Assembly (NCBI GenBank): GCA_902555465.1
Contig: CACDSN010000013.1
Coordinates: forward strand, 1-39,635
DNA length: 39,635 nucleotides
Direction: 5' to 3'
Source of the DNA: an uncultured Pelagibacteraceae bacterium
GTDB taxonomy: Bacteria > Pseudomonadota > Alphaproteobacteria > Pelagibacterales > Pelagibacteraceae
The first letter of the stretch is position 1, and each line of letters starts with the position of its first letter. The notes under the pieces are model-generated. The model saw nothing but the letters and a program-made list of their open reading frames with translations, was not told the DNA's origin and did no database searches. Position numbers and translations under genes: made by a program. This document shows, piece after piece, positions 24,565 to 35,756 of this stretch.

Positions 24565-25694
24565 AAATAGTTGTATCTTTGATTTTTTTTTTAGTATTCT
24601 TTAAATCCAATCTTACATTATCTAATGAAACCGATATTTATAAGAAAATTGATTTATTCAGTGAAGTCTTAGAAAAAATAAATAAAGAATATGTAGAGGA
24701 TGTAGATCAAAGTGATGCTATGGATGCTGCTATTAATGGTGTTTTGCAATCCCTGGACCCATATTCTTCATATATGTCACCTGAAATGTTAAAGGAAATG
24801 CAAACCGAAACAAGGGGTGAATTTGGAGGATTAGGAATCGAAGTAGGTATGGAAGCAGGTGTTGTTAAAGTAATATCTCCAATCGACGGATCTCCTGCCG
24901 AAGCTGTTGGTGTTAAAGCTGGAGATTACATTGTAAAAATTAATGGAACACAAGTTCAAGGCAAAACTTTATCTCAGGCAGTTGATTTAATGAGAGGTCC
25001 AGTAGGTAGTGAAATAGAGATTACTGTAAGAAGAATAGGAGTTAGAAAAGCTCTTACTTTTAATATTGTAAGAGATATAATTGAAATTAAGTCCGTTAAG
25101 TCAAAAATATTGGAGAATAATATTGGATATGTAAGATTAACCTCATTTAATGATAATAGTTCAGATCAACTTGAAGAAATTATTAAAGATTATAAAAATA
25201 ATAATAATATCGACAAATATATTTTAGATTTAAGAAATAATCCTGGTGGTTTGTTAAATCAAGCTATTAGAATTACAGATTTTTTTTTAGATAATGGAGA
25301 AATAGTTTCTACCAAAAGTAAAAAAAAAACAGACAATCGAAAATGGTTTGCTAAAAAAGGAGATATAATTCACGGAGATACTTTATTAGTTCTAATAAAT
25401 TACGGATCTGCATCAGCGTCTGAGATAGTTGCGGGTGCTTTAAAAGATCACAAAAGAGCAATTATACTTGGGGAAAGTTCATACGGTAAAGGATCAGTTC
25501 AATCAATAATTCCATTAAAAAATGATGGCGCTATAAGATTGACTGTATCAAAATACTATCTACCATCAGGAGACTCAATTTCAGAAGTAGGAGTTAATCC
25601 TGATATAATTGTTGCTGAAAGTTCAGATGAATTTCGAATTGATACTGATACCGATAATCAATTAGAATTTGCACTAAAATTGTTAAATGGATAA
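24561..25694 (+). CDS. ctpA: Carboxy-terminal processing protease (S41A)
   Basis: A 377-residue periplasmic serine protease. A hydrophobic signal sequence covers about 1-20, a PDZ domain about 80-160 (FGGLGIEVGMEAGVVKV, AGDYIVKINGTQV), then the S41 core. The Ser-Lys dyad is S285 in YGSASASEI and K310 in SYGKGSVQ, 25 residues apart as in the family. LDLRNNPGGLL is also characteristic. It trims C-termini of envelope proteins. It lacks the long N- and C-terminal arms of E. coli Prc. It is coupled to rsfS by ATGA and to rppH by an 8-bp overlap. A LytM/EnvC-like peptidase gene often found near ctpA is absent here. Confidence 0.95.
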   Translation: MKIVVSLIFFLVFFKSNLTLSNETDIYKKIDLFSEVLEKINKEYVEDVDQSDAMDAAINGVLQSLDPYSSYMSPEMLKEMQTETRGEFGGLGIEVGMEAGVVKVISPIDGSPAEAVGVKAGDYIVKINGTQVQGKTLSQAVDLMRGPVGSEIEITVRRIGVRKALTFNIVRDIIEIKSVKSKILENNIGYVRLTSFNDNSSDQLEEIIKDYKNNNNIDKYILDLRNNPGGLLNQAIRITDFFLDNGEIVSTKSKKKTDNRKWFAKKGDIIHGDTLLVLINYGSASASEIVAGALKDHKRAIILGESSYGKGSVQSIIPLKNDGAIRLTVSKYYLPSGDSISEVGVNPDIIVAESSDEFRIDTDTDNQLEFALKLLNG

Positions 25695-26160
25695 GAGATT
25701 TAGTAATTTACCACTCAGAAAAGGTGTGGGAATTGCACTACTTAATAATAATAATCAAATATTTGTGGCAAAAAGAATTGATAACCCAAATGATTTTTGG
25801 CAGATGCCTCAAGGCGGAGTTGATATTGGGGAAGATCCTTTGGAAGCTGCTTTTAGAGAATTAAAAGAAGAAACAAGTATTAAAAGTGTAGAATTAGTTC
25901 AAGAAGTTAATAGTGAAATTACATATCTTTTACCAGATAGTCTTTTGGGAATAATTTGGAAAGGAAAATATAAAGGACAAACACAAAAATGGTTTATTAT
26001 GAGATTTTTAGGAAGTGATAACGAGATTAATCTTAGAACCAAACATCCAGAATTTTTAGATTGGAAATGGATTGAAGTAGATAGTATTACTGAAAAAGTT
26101 GTTGATTTTAAACTACACGTTTATGAACAAATTAAAAAGGAATTAAAAGACTTAATTTGA
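25687..26160 (+). CDS. rppH: RNA pyrophosphohydrolase (Nudix)
   Basis: A 157-residue Nudix hydrolase. The Nudix box occupies 43-65 (GGVDIGEDPLEAAFRELKEE then TSI). LRKGVGIALLN and DFWQMPQGG before it, and the C-terminal EFLDWKWIEVD, match RppH/IalA, which removes pyrophosphate from mRNA 5' ends or hydrolyses dinucleoside polyphosphates. Its 3' end overlaps that of the convergent atpC by 9 bp. Confidence 0.94.
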   Translation: MDKRFSNLPLRKGVGIALLNNNNQIFVAKRIDNPNDFWQMPQGGVDIGEDPLEAAFRELKEETSIKSVELVQEVNSEITYLLPDSLLGIIWKGKYKGQTQKWFIMRFLGSDNEINLRTKHPEFLDWKWIEVDSITEKVVDFKLHVYEQIKKELKDLI

Positions 26161-26549
26161 ATTTAAAGATTTTAAAACCTCAACTTTTTGAGAAATTATA
26201 AATCTTTTTTGATCATCAAGCTTCTCATTTGAAAGATCACTTTCTGCGTTCTTAATCATTTCTTGAATTTTTATATTATCAGAATTTTTAATATCAAAAA
26301 TATTACTTGTCAGTATAGAAAGAATGTTGTCTTTAAATTCAACTATTCCGTCGTCTACATAAAAACTATTTTCTTCGTTGCCAGAATTTACCTTTATAAT
26401 TCCAGGCTTTAAAAAGGAAATGATAGAAATATGATCTTTTAAAATTCCCATCTCCCCTTCAAATGCTGGTACAACTACCTCTGTAACATCATTTTTTTGT
26501 ATAAAAGATCTCTCTGGGCTTACAATTTCTAAATTAAACTGCTCACTCA

Positions 26550-26550
<1 letters not shown>
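26152..26550 (-). CDS. atpC: ATP synthase F1 epsilon subunit
   Basis: A 132-residue protein. The N-terminal beta-sandwich shows FNLEIVSPERSF and VPAFEGEMGILKDHISIISFLKPG (about 5-50), the classic epsilon pattern, with a C-terminal helical tail. Epsilon joins the rotor stalk and can inhibit ATP hydrolysis. Its ATG shares one base with the atpD stop (TAATG). It is last in the operon and runs 9 bp into the convergent rppH. Confidence 0.96.
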
Positions 26551-28846
<2,296 letters not shown>

Positions 28847-28852
28847 ATTTTC

Positions 28853-30385
28853 TTAATTAAAGTTTTTTTTTAGTTCAATAATCAATTCTGTAAGTGCTTT
28901 TTCACTATCTTCCTCTAACTTTCCTGAAGTATTAATTGAATTAATTATTTCTGGTTTTTCCGATTTGCATTTTTCGATAATTTTTGTCTCAAAATCCGCT
29001 ATATTTTTTTGCTCAACATCATCTAAATGACCTCTCACACCGCAGAAAACTGAAATCACCTGTTCTGCAACTGTCATGGGTGAATATTGTCTTTGTTTTA
29101 GAAGTTCTGTTAATTTTGAACCTCTATTTAATAATTTTTGAGTAGATGCATCTAAATCTGAACCGAACTGAGCAAATGCCGCCATTTCTCGGTATTGAGC
29201 TAGCTCAAGCTTCATTGAACCTGAAACTTTTTTCATTGCTTTAGTTTGTGCTGAAGAACCAACTCTTGATACTGATAAACCGACGTTAATAGCAGGCCGT
29301 ATTCCTTGATTAAAAAGTTCAGTCTCTAAGAATATCTGACCATCAGTAATAGAAATTACATTTGTTGGAATAAAAGCAGAAACGTCTCCTCCTTGAGTTT
29401 CAATGATTGGAAGCGCTGTAAGCGACCCACCTCCGTGTTCGTCACTCAATTTTGCAGCCCTTTCAAGTAATCTGCTGTGAAGATAAAAAACGTCTCCAGG
29501 ATATGCTTCTCTTCCTGGTGGTCTTCTTAGTAATAATGACATTTGTCTATACGCAACAGCTTGTTTTGAAAGATCATCATAGATTATAAGTGCGTGCATC
29601 CCATTATCTCTAAAATACTCTCCCATTGTACAACCTGTATATGGAGCTAAAAACTGAAGAGGTGCGGCGTCTGATGCAGTTGCAGCAACAATTGTTGTGT
29701 ATTCCATCGCTCCAGCTTCTTGTAATGTTTTTTCTATTTGTCTTACTGTTGATCTTTTCTGACCTATCGCAACATATACACAATATAATTTTTGTTTTTC
29801 ATCACCAGATTCATTTATTTTTTTTTGATTAATGATTGCATCAATTGCAACTGCTGTTTTTCCAGTTTGTCTATCTCCAATAATTAATTCCCTTTGACCT
29901 CTTCCAATAGGAACTAGACTGTCAATTGATTTCAATCCAGTTTGCATTGGCTCACTCACTGATTTTCTTGGAATAATTCCAGGTGCTTTAATTTCTACTC
30001 TGCTCCTTTTTATACCTTTGTCTAAAGCTCCTTTACCATCTATAGGATTTCCTAATCCATCAACTACTCTTCCAAGTAATTCTTTTCCAACAGGAGTATC
30101 AACAATTGCTCCAGTTCTTTTTACTGTGTCTCCTTCTTTTACAGCTCTATCATCTCCAAATATTACAACACCGACGTTGTCACTTTCTAAATTTAAAGCC
30201 ATTCCTTTAGATCCATCAGAAAATTCTACCATCTCTCCAGCTTGAACATTGTTCAATCCGTATATTCTTGCAATACCATCACCTACTGATAGTACTTGCC
30301 CAACCTCTGATACTTCTGCTTTGTCACCAAAGTTTTTTATCTGTTCTTTTAATATCTTTGTAACTTCTGAAGGATTTATTTCCAT
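28853..30385 (-). CDS. atpA: ATP synthase F1 alpha subunit
   Basis: A 510-residue nucleotide-binding subunit. The P-loop is GDRQTGKT (about 170-177), with [16 protein letters not shown] as Walker B and the catalytic-site Arg in [10 protein letters not shown]-type form ([18 protein letters not shown]). The N-terminal beta barrel is complete. Its ATG comes directly after the atpH stop with no gap. Confidence 0.99.
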   Translation of the reverse strand: MEINPSEVTKILKEQIKNFGDKAEVSEVGQVLSVGDGIARIYGLNNVQAGEMVEFSDGSKGMALNLESDNVGVVIFGDDRAVKEGDTVKRTGAIVDTPVGKELLGRVVDGLGNPIDGKGALDKGIKRSRVEIKAPGIIPRKSVSEPMQTGLKSIDSLVPIGRGQRELIIGDRQTGKTAVAIDAIINQKKINESGDEKQKLYCVYVAIGQKRSTVRQIEKTLQEAGAMEYTTIVAATASDAAPLQFLAPYTGCTMGEYFRDNGMHALIIYDDLSKQAVAYRQMSLLLRRPPGREAYPGDVFYLHSRLLERAAKLSDEHGGGSLTALPIIETQGGDVSAFIPTNVISITDGQIFLETELFNQGIRPAINVGLSVSRVGSSAQTKAMKKVSGSMKLELAQYREMAAFAQFGSDLDASTQKLLNRGSKLTELLKQRQYSPMTVAEQVISVFCGVRGHLDDVEQKNIADFETKIIEKCKSEKPEIINSINTSGKLEEDSEKALTELIIELKKNFN

Positions 30386-30940
30386 TTACGCCTCTACCAT
30401 TTTTGTTTCTAATTGTTTTAATTTACTCTTTATAGATGTGTCAATCATTGTGCTTTCAACTTTTATGATTAAGCCACCTATTAAACTTGGATCGTATTTG
30501 TAGTTTAATTTTATATTTGCTCCAAAATTAGAAGCTAATTCATCTTTTATTTTTAATATGTCTGTTTCATTTAATTCTTTAGATGATGAAAGATCTGCCT
30601 TTATTTCACCCCTGTTTTTTGAACAAGTATCGATAAAGTCCTCAATTATCTTCTCTATATAAAAGAGTCGTCTTTTTGTAATTACAAAATTTAAAAATGT
30701 TTTTAATAATTTATTTAAATTTAATTTATCTGAAATTAAATCAAAGGCAGCTGTTTGTTGTTCAATTTTGTTTGTTGGATTTTTTATAAAATTTTTAACT
30801 TCTTCATTTTCTGAAACTAATTTAAGGATAGCTAAAGCCTGGTCCTCTATCTCACTTAATGAGCCAGCTTCATTTCCAAGCTCATATAATGCTTGTGAAT
30901 AACTATTTGTGCTAGCAAATGTTACTTTTTGGTCAGTCAA
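30386..30940 (-). CDS. atpH: ATP synthase F1 delta subunit
   Basis: A 184-residue stator subunit linking F1 to the peripheral stalk. An N-terminal helical bundle holds YSQALYELGNEAG. The C-terminal domain has DPSLIGGLIIKVESTMIDTSIKSKLKQLE, the family signature. It is first in an F1-only operon (atpHAGDC); F0 genes are elsewhere, as usual in Alphaproteobacteria. Confidence 0.97.
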   Translation of the reverse strand: MTDQKVTFASTNSYSQALYELGNEAGSLSEIEDQALAILKLVSENEEVKNFIKNPTNKIEQQTAAFDLISDKLNLNKLLKTFLNFVITKRRLFYIEKIIEDFIDTCSKNRGEIKADLSSSKELNETDILKIKDELASNFGANIKLNYKYDPSLIGGLIIKVESTMIDTSIKSKLKQLETKMVEA

Positions 30941-30981
30941 TGTGTTCCTTATTTTCTCTAGAATTATTTAAAATTGCCGAT

Positions 30982-31010
30982 TAAATACCATACGAAATTA
31001 TTCTGTTCAA
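30982..31010 (-). promoter_or_regulatory. Putative atp operon promoter
   Basis: On the minus strand, TTGAAC (plus strand 31005-31010), a 17-bp spacer and TATTTA (plus strand 30982-30987), about 42 bp upstream of the atpH ATG at 30940. Hexamers and spacing are good. Confidence 0.5.
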
Positions 31011-31020
31011 GTTACAGAAT
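31000..31020. repeat. 7-bp inverted repeat over the atp promoter -35
   Basis: ATTCTGT (31000-31006) and ACAGAAT (31014-31020) are perfect complements with a 7-bp spacer. The repeat overlaps the predicted -35 of the atp operon. It lies 26 bp past the priA stop, so a terminator hairpin for priA is an alternative, but no T-run follows on the minus strand. Confidence 0.45.
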
Positions 31021-31045
31021 CTAAAAAAAGGTTTATTTTATAGGG

Positions 31046-33004
31046 CTAATTGAAGCTAATTGGGTCAACATCAACTATTAGTTTTATTCCACTTGTAGAC
31101 TTGTGGATCTTAAGAATTTCAGACAATTTTTTTTGGATATTCATGTTTTTTTTAGCTCTTATTAAAATCCTATTTCTGTAATTCTTGTTAATTTTAAATA
31201 TTGGTGCCTCTACAGGCCCAAGAACTTTACAATTTAAATTTTTGTTTAATTTTTCTTGTAAGATATATGATTCTTTTTTTAATTTATCCTCATCAGGTGA
31301 TGTAATTATTATACCTATAAATCTTTCAAATGGTGGTAATGAGTAATTCTTTCTTAAGATTAATTCTTTATCTAAAAATAAAAAAGGATCTTCGTCAGTA
31401 ATTTGAGAAATTACATCTGAGTTCATATTGTAAGTTTGAAAATAAACTTTAGCAGGCTTTCCAGCCCTGCCAGCTCTACCAGAAAGTTGGTGATATAACT
31501 GAAGGTTTTTTTCAGCTGCACGTAAATCATGTCCTTGTGATGTTAAGTCAATATCTAAAACAACAATACAATTTAAATTTGGAAAATGAAATCCTTTAGA
31601 AACCATTTGAGTTCCAATAAGGATATTAATTTTATTTTCAATTATATCATCTAAAATTTTTAGAGACGATGTTTTATTCATAGTATCACTAGAAAAAATG
31701 ACTGATTTATATCCTGAAAAAATAGATTTTACTTCCTCTGATATTTTTTCAACCCCTGGACCAGAAAAAACTAGATCGCATTTTTTTCCATCAACACAAT
31801 TTCTATCCATCCCAGTTTTATGTCCGCAATAATGACAGAGCAGTTGATTATTTTTTTTATGATAGACAAGATTTATTGAACAATTAGGACAGGAAAAAAC
31901 ATTGATACATTTTTTACATAATACAAAAGGAGAAAATCCCCTTCTATTTAAAAAAAACAAAACCTGATCTCCTTTATCTAGATGAGAATTTACTTTTTCA
32001 ATTGTTTTTGGTGAAATCCACTTTTGTTTTTCTAAACTATATTTTTTTAAATCAATGATCTCATGATCTGGTAAATTAGCATCTTTATATCTATTTAATA
32101 TTCTTGAGTATTCGTATTTTTTTAGTTTAATATTATTGTATGTTTCCACAGAAGGCACTGCGCTTATCAGATTGATAGGAAAATTCTCAAACTTTGCTCT
32201 CGAAATTGCCATATCACGAGCATTATAAATAACTCCTTCGTCTTGTTTATATGATTGATCGTGCTCTTCATCGACCGTTATTAAACCTAAATTTTTAAAT
32301 GGTAAGAATAAAGCTGATCTAGCACCAATAACCACTTTAATTTTATTAGAAGCTAGTCCACTCCAGATAATTTTTTTATTTTTTTTTGTTACAGATGAAT
32401 GCCAAATAGCAGGCCTAAAACCAAAAAAATCTATAAATTTTTTTTCAAAATCGTTTGTTAAGCCTATTTCCGGTAATAAAATTAATGCCTGATATCCTTC
32501 CTCAATTTTTTTCTTAATTGCATTGAAGTATACAATTGTTTTACCCGATCCTGTTGTTCCTTGAAGCACATGTGTTCTAAATTTTCCATCTTTTTTAATT
32601 AAGTCCTTATATGCATCATGTTGTTCATTACTTAATTTATATTTGTTAAATTGCAATTTTTCATTAAACTTCAGATATTCTTTCTCTTTTAAGTCTTCTA
32701 TTGCTTCACTGCTTAATAAATGAAGCTTCAGGGCCATACCCTTTGGCACAATATTATATTCTGAAAACCAGTTTAAAAATTTTATAGAATTTTCATTGAG
32801 TTTATTGACATTAAAAGTTTTTTTGATTTTTTTTATTTTAAACTTTTTGTTATTTTTTTCTTTTTCGAATTGGTCCCATACAACACCTACTGCATCGTTC
32901 TTACCAAATGGAACTAAAACGTATCTTCCAACTTCAACTTTTTTGTCTGACTCGTACGTAAAAGGATGATCAAATATATTAGGTAACAAAACAGGTATTT
33001 TCAT
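31046..33004 (-). CDS. priA: Primosomal protein N' (replication restart helicase)
   Basis: A 652-residue superfamily 2 helicase that reloads the replisome at stalled forks. An N-terminal DNA-binding region (about 1-110) precedes the Walker A GTTGSGKT (149-156), the DEEH box (245-248), and motifs such as SAVPSVET and GTQMVSKGFHFPNL. The zinc-binding insert has four Cys pairs: C363/C366, C372/C375, C390/C393 and C403/C409. The last pair is spaced C-x5-C instead of the usual C-x2-C. It is shorter than E. coli PriA (732), as in many Alphaproteobacteria. It follows lpdA by 43 bp. Confidence 0.95.
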   Translation of the reverse strand: MKIPVLLPNIFDHPFTYESDKKVEVGRYVLVPFGKNDAVGVVWDQFEKEKNNKKFKIKKIKKTFNVNKLNENSIKFLNWFSEYNIVPKGMALKLHLLSSEAIEDLKEKEYLKFNEKLQFNKYKLSNEQHDAYKDLIKKDGKFRTHVLQGTTGSGKTIVYFNAIKKKIEEGYQALILLPEIGLTNDFEKKFIDFFGFRPAIWHSSVTKKNKKIIWSGLASNKIKVVIGARSALFLPFKNLGLITVDEEHDQSYKQDEGVIYNARDMAISRAKFENFPINLISAVPSVETYNNIKLKKYEYSRILNRYKDANLPDHEIIDLKKYSLEKQKWISPKTIEKVNSHLDKGDQVLFFLNRRGFSPFVLCKKCINVFSCPNCSINLVYHKKNNQLLCHYCGHKTGMDRNCVDGKKCDLVFSGPGVEKISEEVKSIFSGYKSVIFSSDTMNKTSSLKILDDIIENKINILIGTQMVSKGFHFPNLNCIVVLDIDLTSQGHDLRAAEKNLQLYHQLSGRAGRAGKPAKVYFQTYNMNSDVISQITDEDPFLFLDKELILRKNYSLPPFERFIGIIITSPDEDKLKKESYILQEKLNKNLNCKVLGPVEAPIFKINKNYRNRILIRAKKNMNIQKKLSEILKIHKSTSGIKLIVDVDPISFN

Positions 33005-33047
33005 TTAACTTACTTTAAATCTAATAATATAAAATGAATATTAAAGA

Positions 33048-34448
33048 TTAAGAATGAATCTGACGTTTATCAACAGACAAAGCTGCTTCTTTTACAGCTT
33101 CTGAGAAAGTAGGGTGTGCGTGACAAGTTCTTGCAATGTCTTCAGAGCTTGCTCCAAATTCCATAGCAACTGCCATCTCAGCAATTAGTTCACCGGCATG
33201 AGGGCCAATCATATGTACTCCAAGAACTCTATCAGTTTTAGAATCTGCTAATATTTTTACAAATCCTTCTGGTTCATCAATCGCTTTGGCTCTTGAGTTT
33301 GCCATGAAAGGAAATTTTCCTACTTTATAATCTACTTTTTTTTCTTTAAGCTGTTCTTCTGTTTTGCCAATAGACGCCACTTCTGGTGAAGTATAAATTA
33401 CTCCTGGTATTGTATCATAATTGACATGACCAGACTGACCTGCAATGATTTCAGCAGCAGCTATACCTTCCTCTTCAGCTTTATGAGCTAACATAGGGCC
33501 CTGAACAACATCTCCAATCGCATAAACATTTTTAATGTTTGTTTGAAAATGTTTATTAACTTTTACTCTTCCTTTATTATCTTTATCAACTCCAACTTTT
33601 TCTAAATTTAAGTTGTTAGTATTAGGTTTTCTACCAACAGAAATTAAAACTACATCACAATCAAACTGTTTTTTGTTACCTTGTTCATCAGTAGTATTTA
33701 CAGTTACTAAATTTTTATTTTTTAAAATAGAATCTACTTTTGTTTTCAAATTAAAATTGATTCCTTGTTTTTTTAACAATTTTTGAAACTCATTCGATAT
33801 TTCCCTATCCATACCTGGAGTTATATGATCTAAGAATTCCACGACTTGAACTTCAGATCCAAGTCTTGACCAAACTGATCCCATTTCAAGACCAATATAT
33901 CCGCCACCAACTACAACTAATTTTTTAGGAACCTCTTTTAAAGAGAGTGCGCCAGTGGATGAAACTATTTTTTCTTCATCAAATTTAACACCTGGTAAAG
34001 AGGCTGGGTCAGACCCTGTTGCTATAATAATATTTTTTGTCTCTATCTTCTCCTCTTTATTATCAGAAGATTTCACAGATACTTGATTATTTCCTGTAAT
34101 CGAACCTGTTCCTTTGAAATAGGTTACTTTATTTTTTTTAAATAAAAACTCTATACCTTTAGTTAAAACTGTCACTGCTTTTTCTTTATTCTTCATCATT
34201 TTAGGAAGGTTGAGCTTCAAGGACCCTACTTCTATTCCAATTTTTTCAAAGTTTTTAGCTTTATGAAAATTTTCAGATAAGTTTAATAAACTTTTTGAAG
34301 GTATACATCCTACATTTAAACACGTACCGCCTAATGATCCTCTAGACTCTATGCAGGCTGTTTTTTTTCCAAGTTGAGCTAGTCTGATTGCACAAACATA
34401 ACCTCCTGGACCACCACCTATAACAACTGCATCAAATTTTTCTGCCAT
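33048..34448 (-). CDS. lpdA: Dihydrolipoamide dehydrogenase (E3)
   Basis: A 466-residue FAD disulfide oxidoreductase. The FAD site is VVIGGGPGGYVCA (8-20), the redox-active pair is C43/C48 in GGTCLNVGCIPSK, the NAD site is VVVGGGYIGLEMG, the second FAD motif ends in YAIGDVV, and the catalytic base is in CHAHPTFSEA near the C-terminus. It reoxidises lipoyl groups. Lying 2 bp after sucB, it is probably the E3 of the 2-oxoglutarate complex and may be shared with other complexes. Confidence 0.97.
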   Translation of the reverse strand: MAEKFDAVVIGGGPGGYVCAIRLAQLGKKTACIESRGSLGGTCLNVGCIPSKSLLNLSENFHKAKNFEKIGIEVGSLKLNLPKMMKNKEKAVTVLTKGIEFLFKKNKVTYFKGTGSITGNNQVSVKSSDNKEEKIETKNIIIATGSDPASLPGVKFDEEKIVSSTGALSLKEVPKKLVVVGGGYIGLEMGSVWSRLGSEVQVVEFLDHITPGMDREISNEFQKLLKKQGINFNLKTKVDSILKNKNLVTVNTTDEQGNKKQFDCDVVLISVGRKPNTNNLNLEKVGVDKDNKGRVKVNKHFQTNIKNVYAIGDVVQGPMLAHKAEEEGIAAAEIIAGQSGHVNYDTIPGVIYTSPEVASIGKTEEQLKEKKVDYKVGKFPFMANSRAKAIDEPEGFVKILADSKTDRVLGVHMIGPHAGELIAEMAVAMEFGASSEDIARTCHAHPTFSEAVKEAALSVDKRQIHS

Positions 34449-34450
34449 AA

Positions 34451-35755
34451 TTATATATTTAAAAATAATCTTCTTGGATCTTCTAAATTTTCTTTAACTG
34501 TTTTTAAAAATGAAACTGAATCTTTTCCATCGATAATTCTATGATCATAGGATAAGGCAAGATACATTACTGGTCTTATTTGTATATGACCTTCAACTAC
34601 TATTGGTCTTTCAATTATGTTATGCATTCCAAGCACTCCAGATTGTGGTGGATTTAAAATAGGAGTTGACAACATTGATCCATATACTCCACCATTGCTA
34701 ATAGTAAACGTACCTCCTTGAAGATCTTCAATAGTTAAATTTCCATCTTTAGCTTTTTCAGAAATAGCTTTAATATTTTTTTCAATATCAGCAAATGATA
34801 ACTCGTCTGCATCTCTTAAAACAGGAACTACTAAACCTCTTTCAGTTCCTACAGCGAAACTAATATTATAATAATTTTTATAGACAATATGATCATTATC
34901 TACTTCTGCATTAATACTTGGGTAAAGTTTTAATCCTAGTACACATGCTTTTACAAAAAAAGACATAAAACCTAATTTTACTCCAAATGAATTTTGAAAA
35001 TCCTCTTGATTATTTTTTCTCATTTGTATGATTGCGCTCATATCAACTTCATTAAAAGTTGTGAGCATAGCAGCAGAATTTTGAGCTTCTTTTAATCTTT
35101 TAGCAATAGTTTGTCTAAGTCTTGTCATTTTAACACGCTCTTCTTGACCTTTTTCTAATTTTCTTTGATTAGGTGAAGGTTTTGAAGACATTAAATTTAT
35201 TAAATCACCCTTTAAAATTCTACCTTCTTTTCCCGAACCATGAACTTTAGAGATATCGATTTTCTGATCTTCAACAATTTTTCTAACTGCAGGTGATAAA
35301 TTCGAATTTACATTTGATTTGCGCGTATCTGATTTTTTTACTTCATTTGTCAAAATTAGTGGTTCCTCAAGTTTTTTGTCATCGAAAATTTTAGGCTCTG
35401 CAGATTTAGTTTTTTCAAAATTAACAATATTTGACTTTTCTTCTTGAGTTTTTTTATTTTCTTTTTCGACTTTTTCTACAGGTTCAATTTTTTGGATCTC
35501 TTGAGATTCTTTGTTATCTCCCTCAGTAACTATTCCTAATAATGCTCCAACTTTTACTGTTTCTCCCTCTTTTGTTTTTATATTTGACAAAACTCCACTT
35601 ACTGGTGATGGAACTTCAAGGTTAACCTTATCTGTCTCAAGTTCTACAATTGGCTCATCAGCTTTTACATTTTGCCCTGATTTCACCAACCATTTTGAAA
35701 CAGTAGCCTCTGTAATACTTTCGCCTAAAACCGGAACAAGAATTTCTTCACTCAT
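34451..35755 (-). CDS. sucB: 2-oxoglutarate dehydrogenase E2 (succinyltransferase)
   Basis: A 434-residue core subunit. The lipoyl domain spans about 1-77 with lipoyl-Lys K43 in [14 protein letters not shown] charged Lys/Glu linker follows (about 80-150). Next is an E3-binding domain ([31 protein letters not shown]) and the catalytic acyltransferase domain ending with [13 protein letters not shown], holding the His and Asp. It makes succinyl-CoA. The gene is one base after sucA. Confidence 0.97.
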   Translation of the reverse strand: MSEEILVPVLGESITEATVSKWLVKSGQNVKADEPIVELETDKVNLEVPSPVSGVLSNIKTKEGETVKVGALLGIVTEGDNKESQEIQKIEPVEKVEKENKKTQEEKSNIVNFEKTKSAEPKIFDDKKLEEPLILTNEVKKSDTRKSNVNSNLSPAVRKIVEDQKIDISKVHGSGKEGRILKGDLINLMSSKPSPNQRKLEKGQEERVKMTRLRQTIAKRLKEAQNSAAMLTTFNEVDMSAIIQMRKNNQEDFQNSFGVKLGFMSFFVKACVLGLKLYPSINAEVDNDHIVYKNYYNISFAVGTERGLVVPVLRDADELSFADIEKNIKAISEKAKDGNLTIEDLQGGTFTISNGGVYGSMLSTPILNPPQSGVLGMHNIIERPIVVEGHIQIRPVMYLALSYDHRIIDGKDSVSFLKTVKENLEDPRRLFLNI

Positions 35756-35756
35756 T

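Noticed and set aside
31000-31020. LexA/SOS box near atpH
   Set aside because: Alphaproteobacterial LexA sites need GTTC-N7-GTTC; only one GTTC is present with no second half at the right distance.
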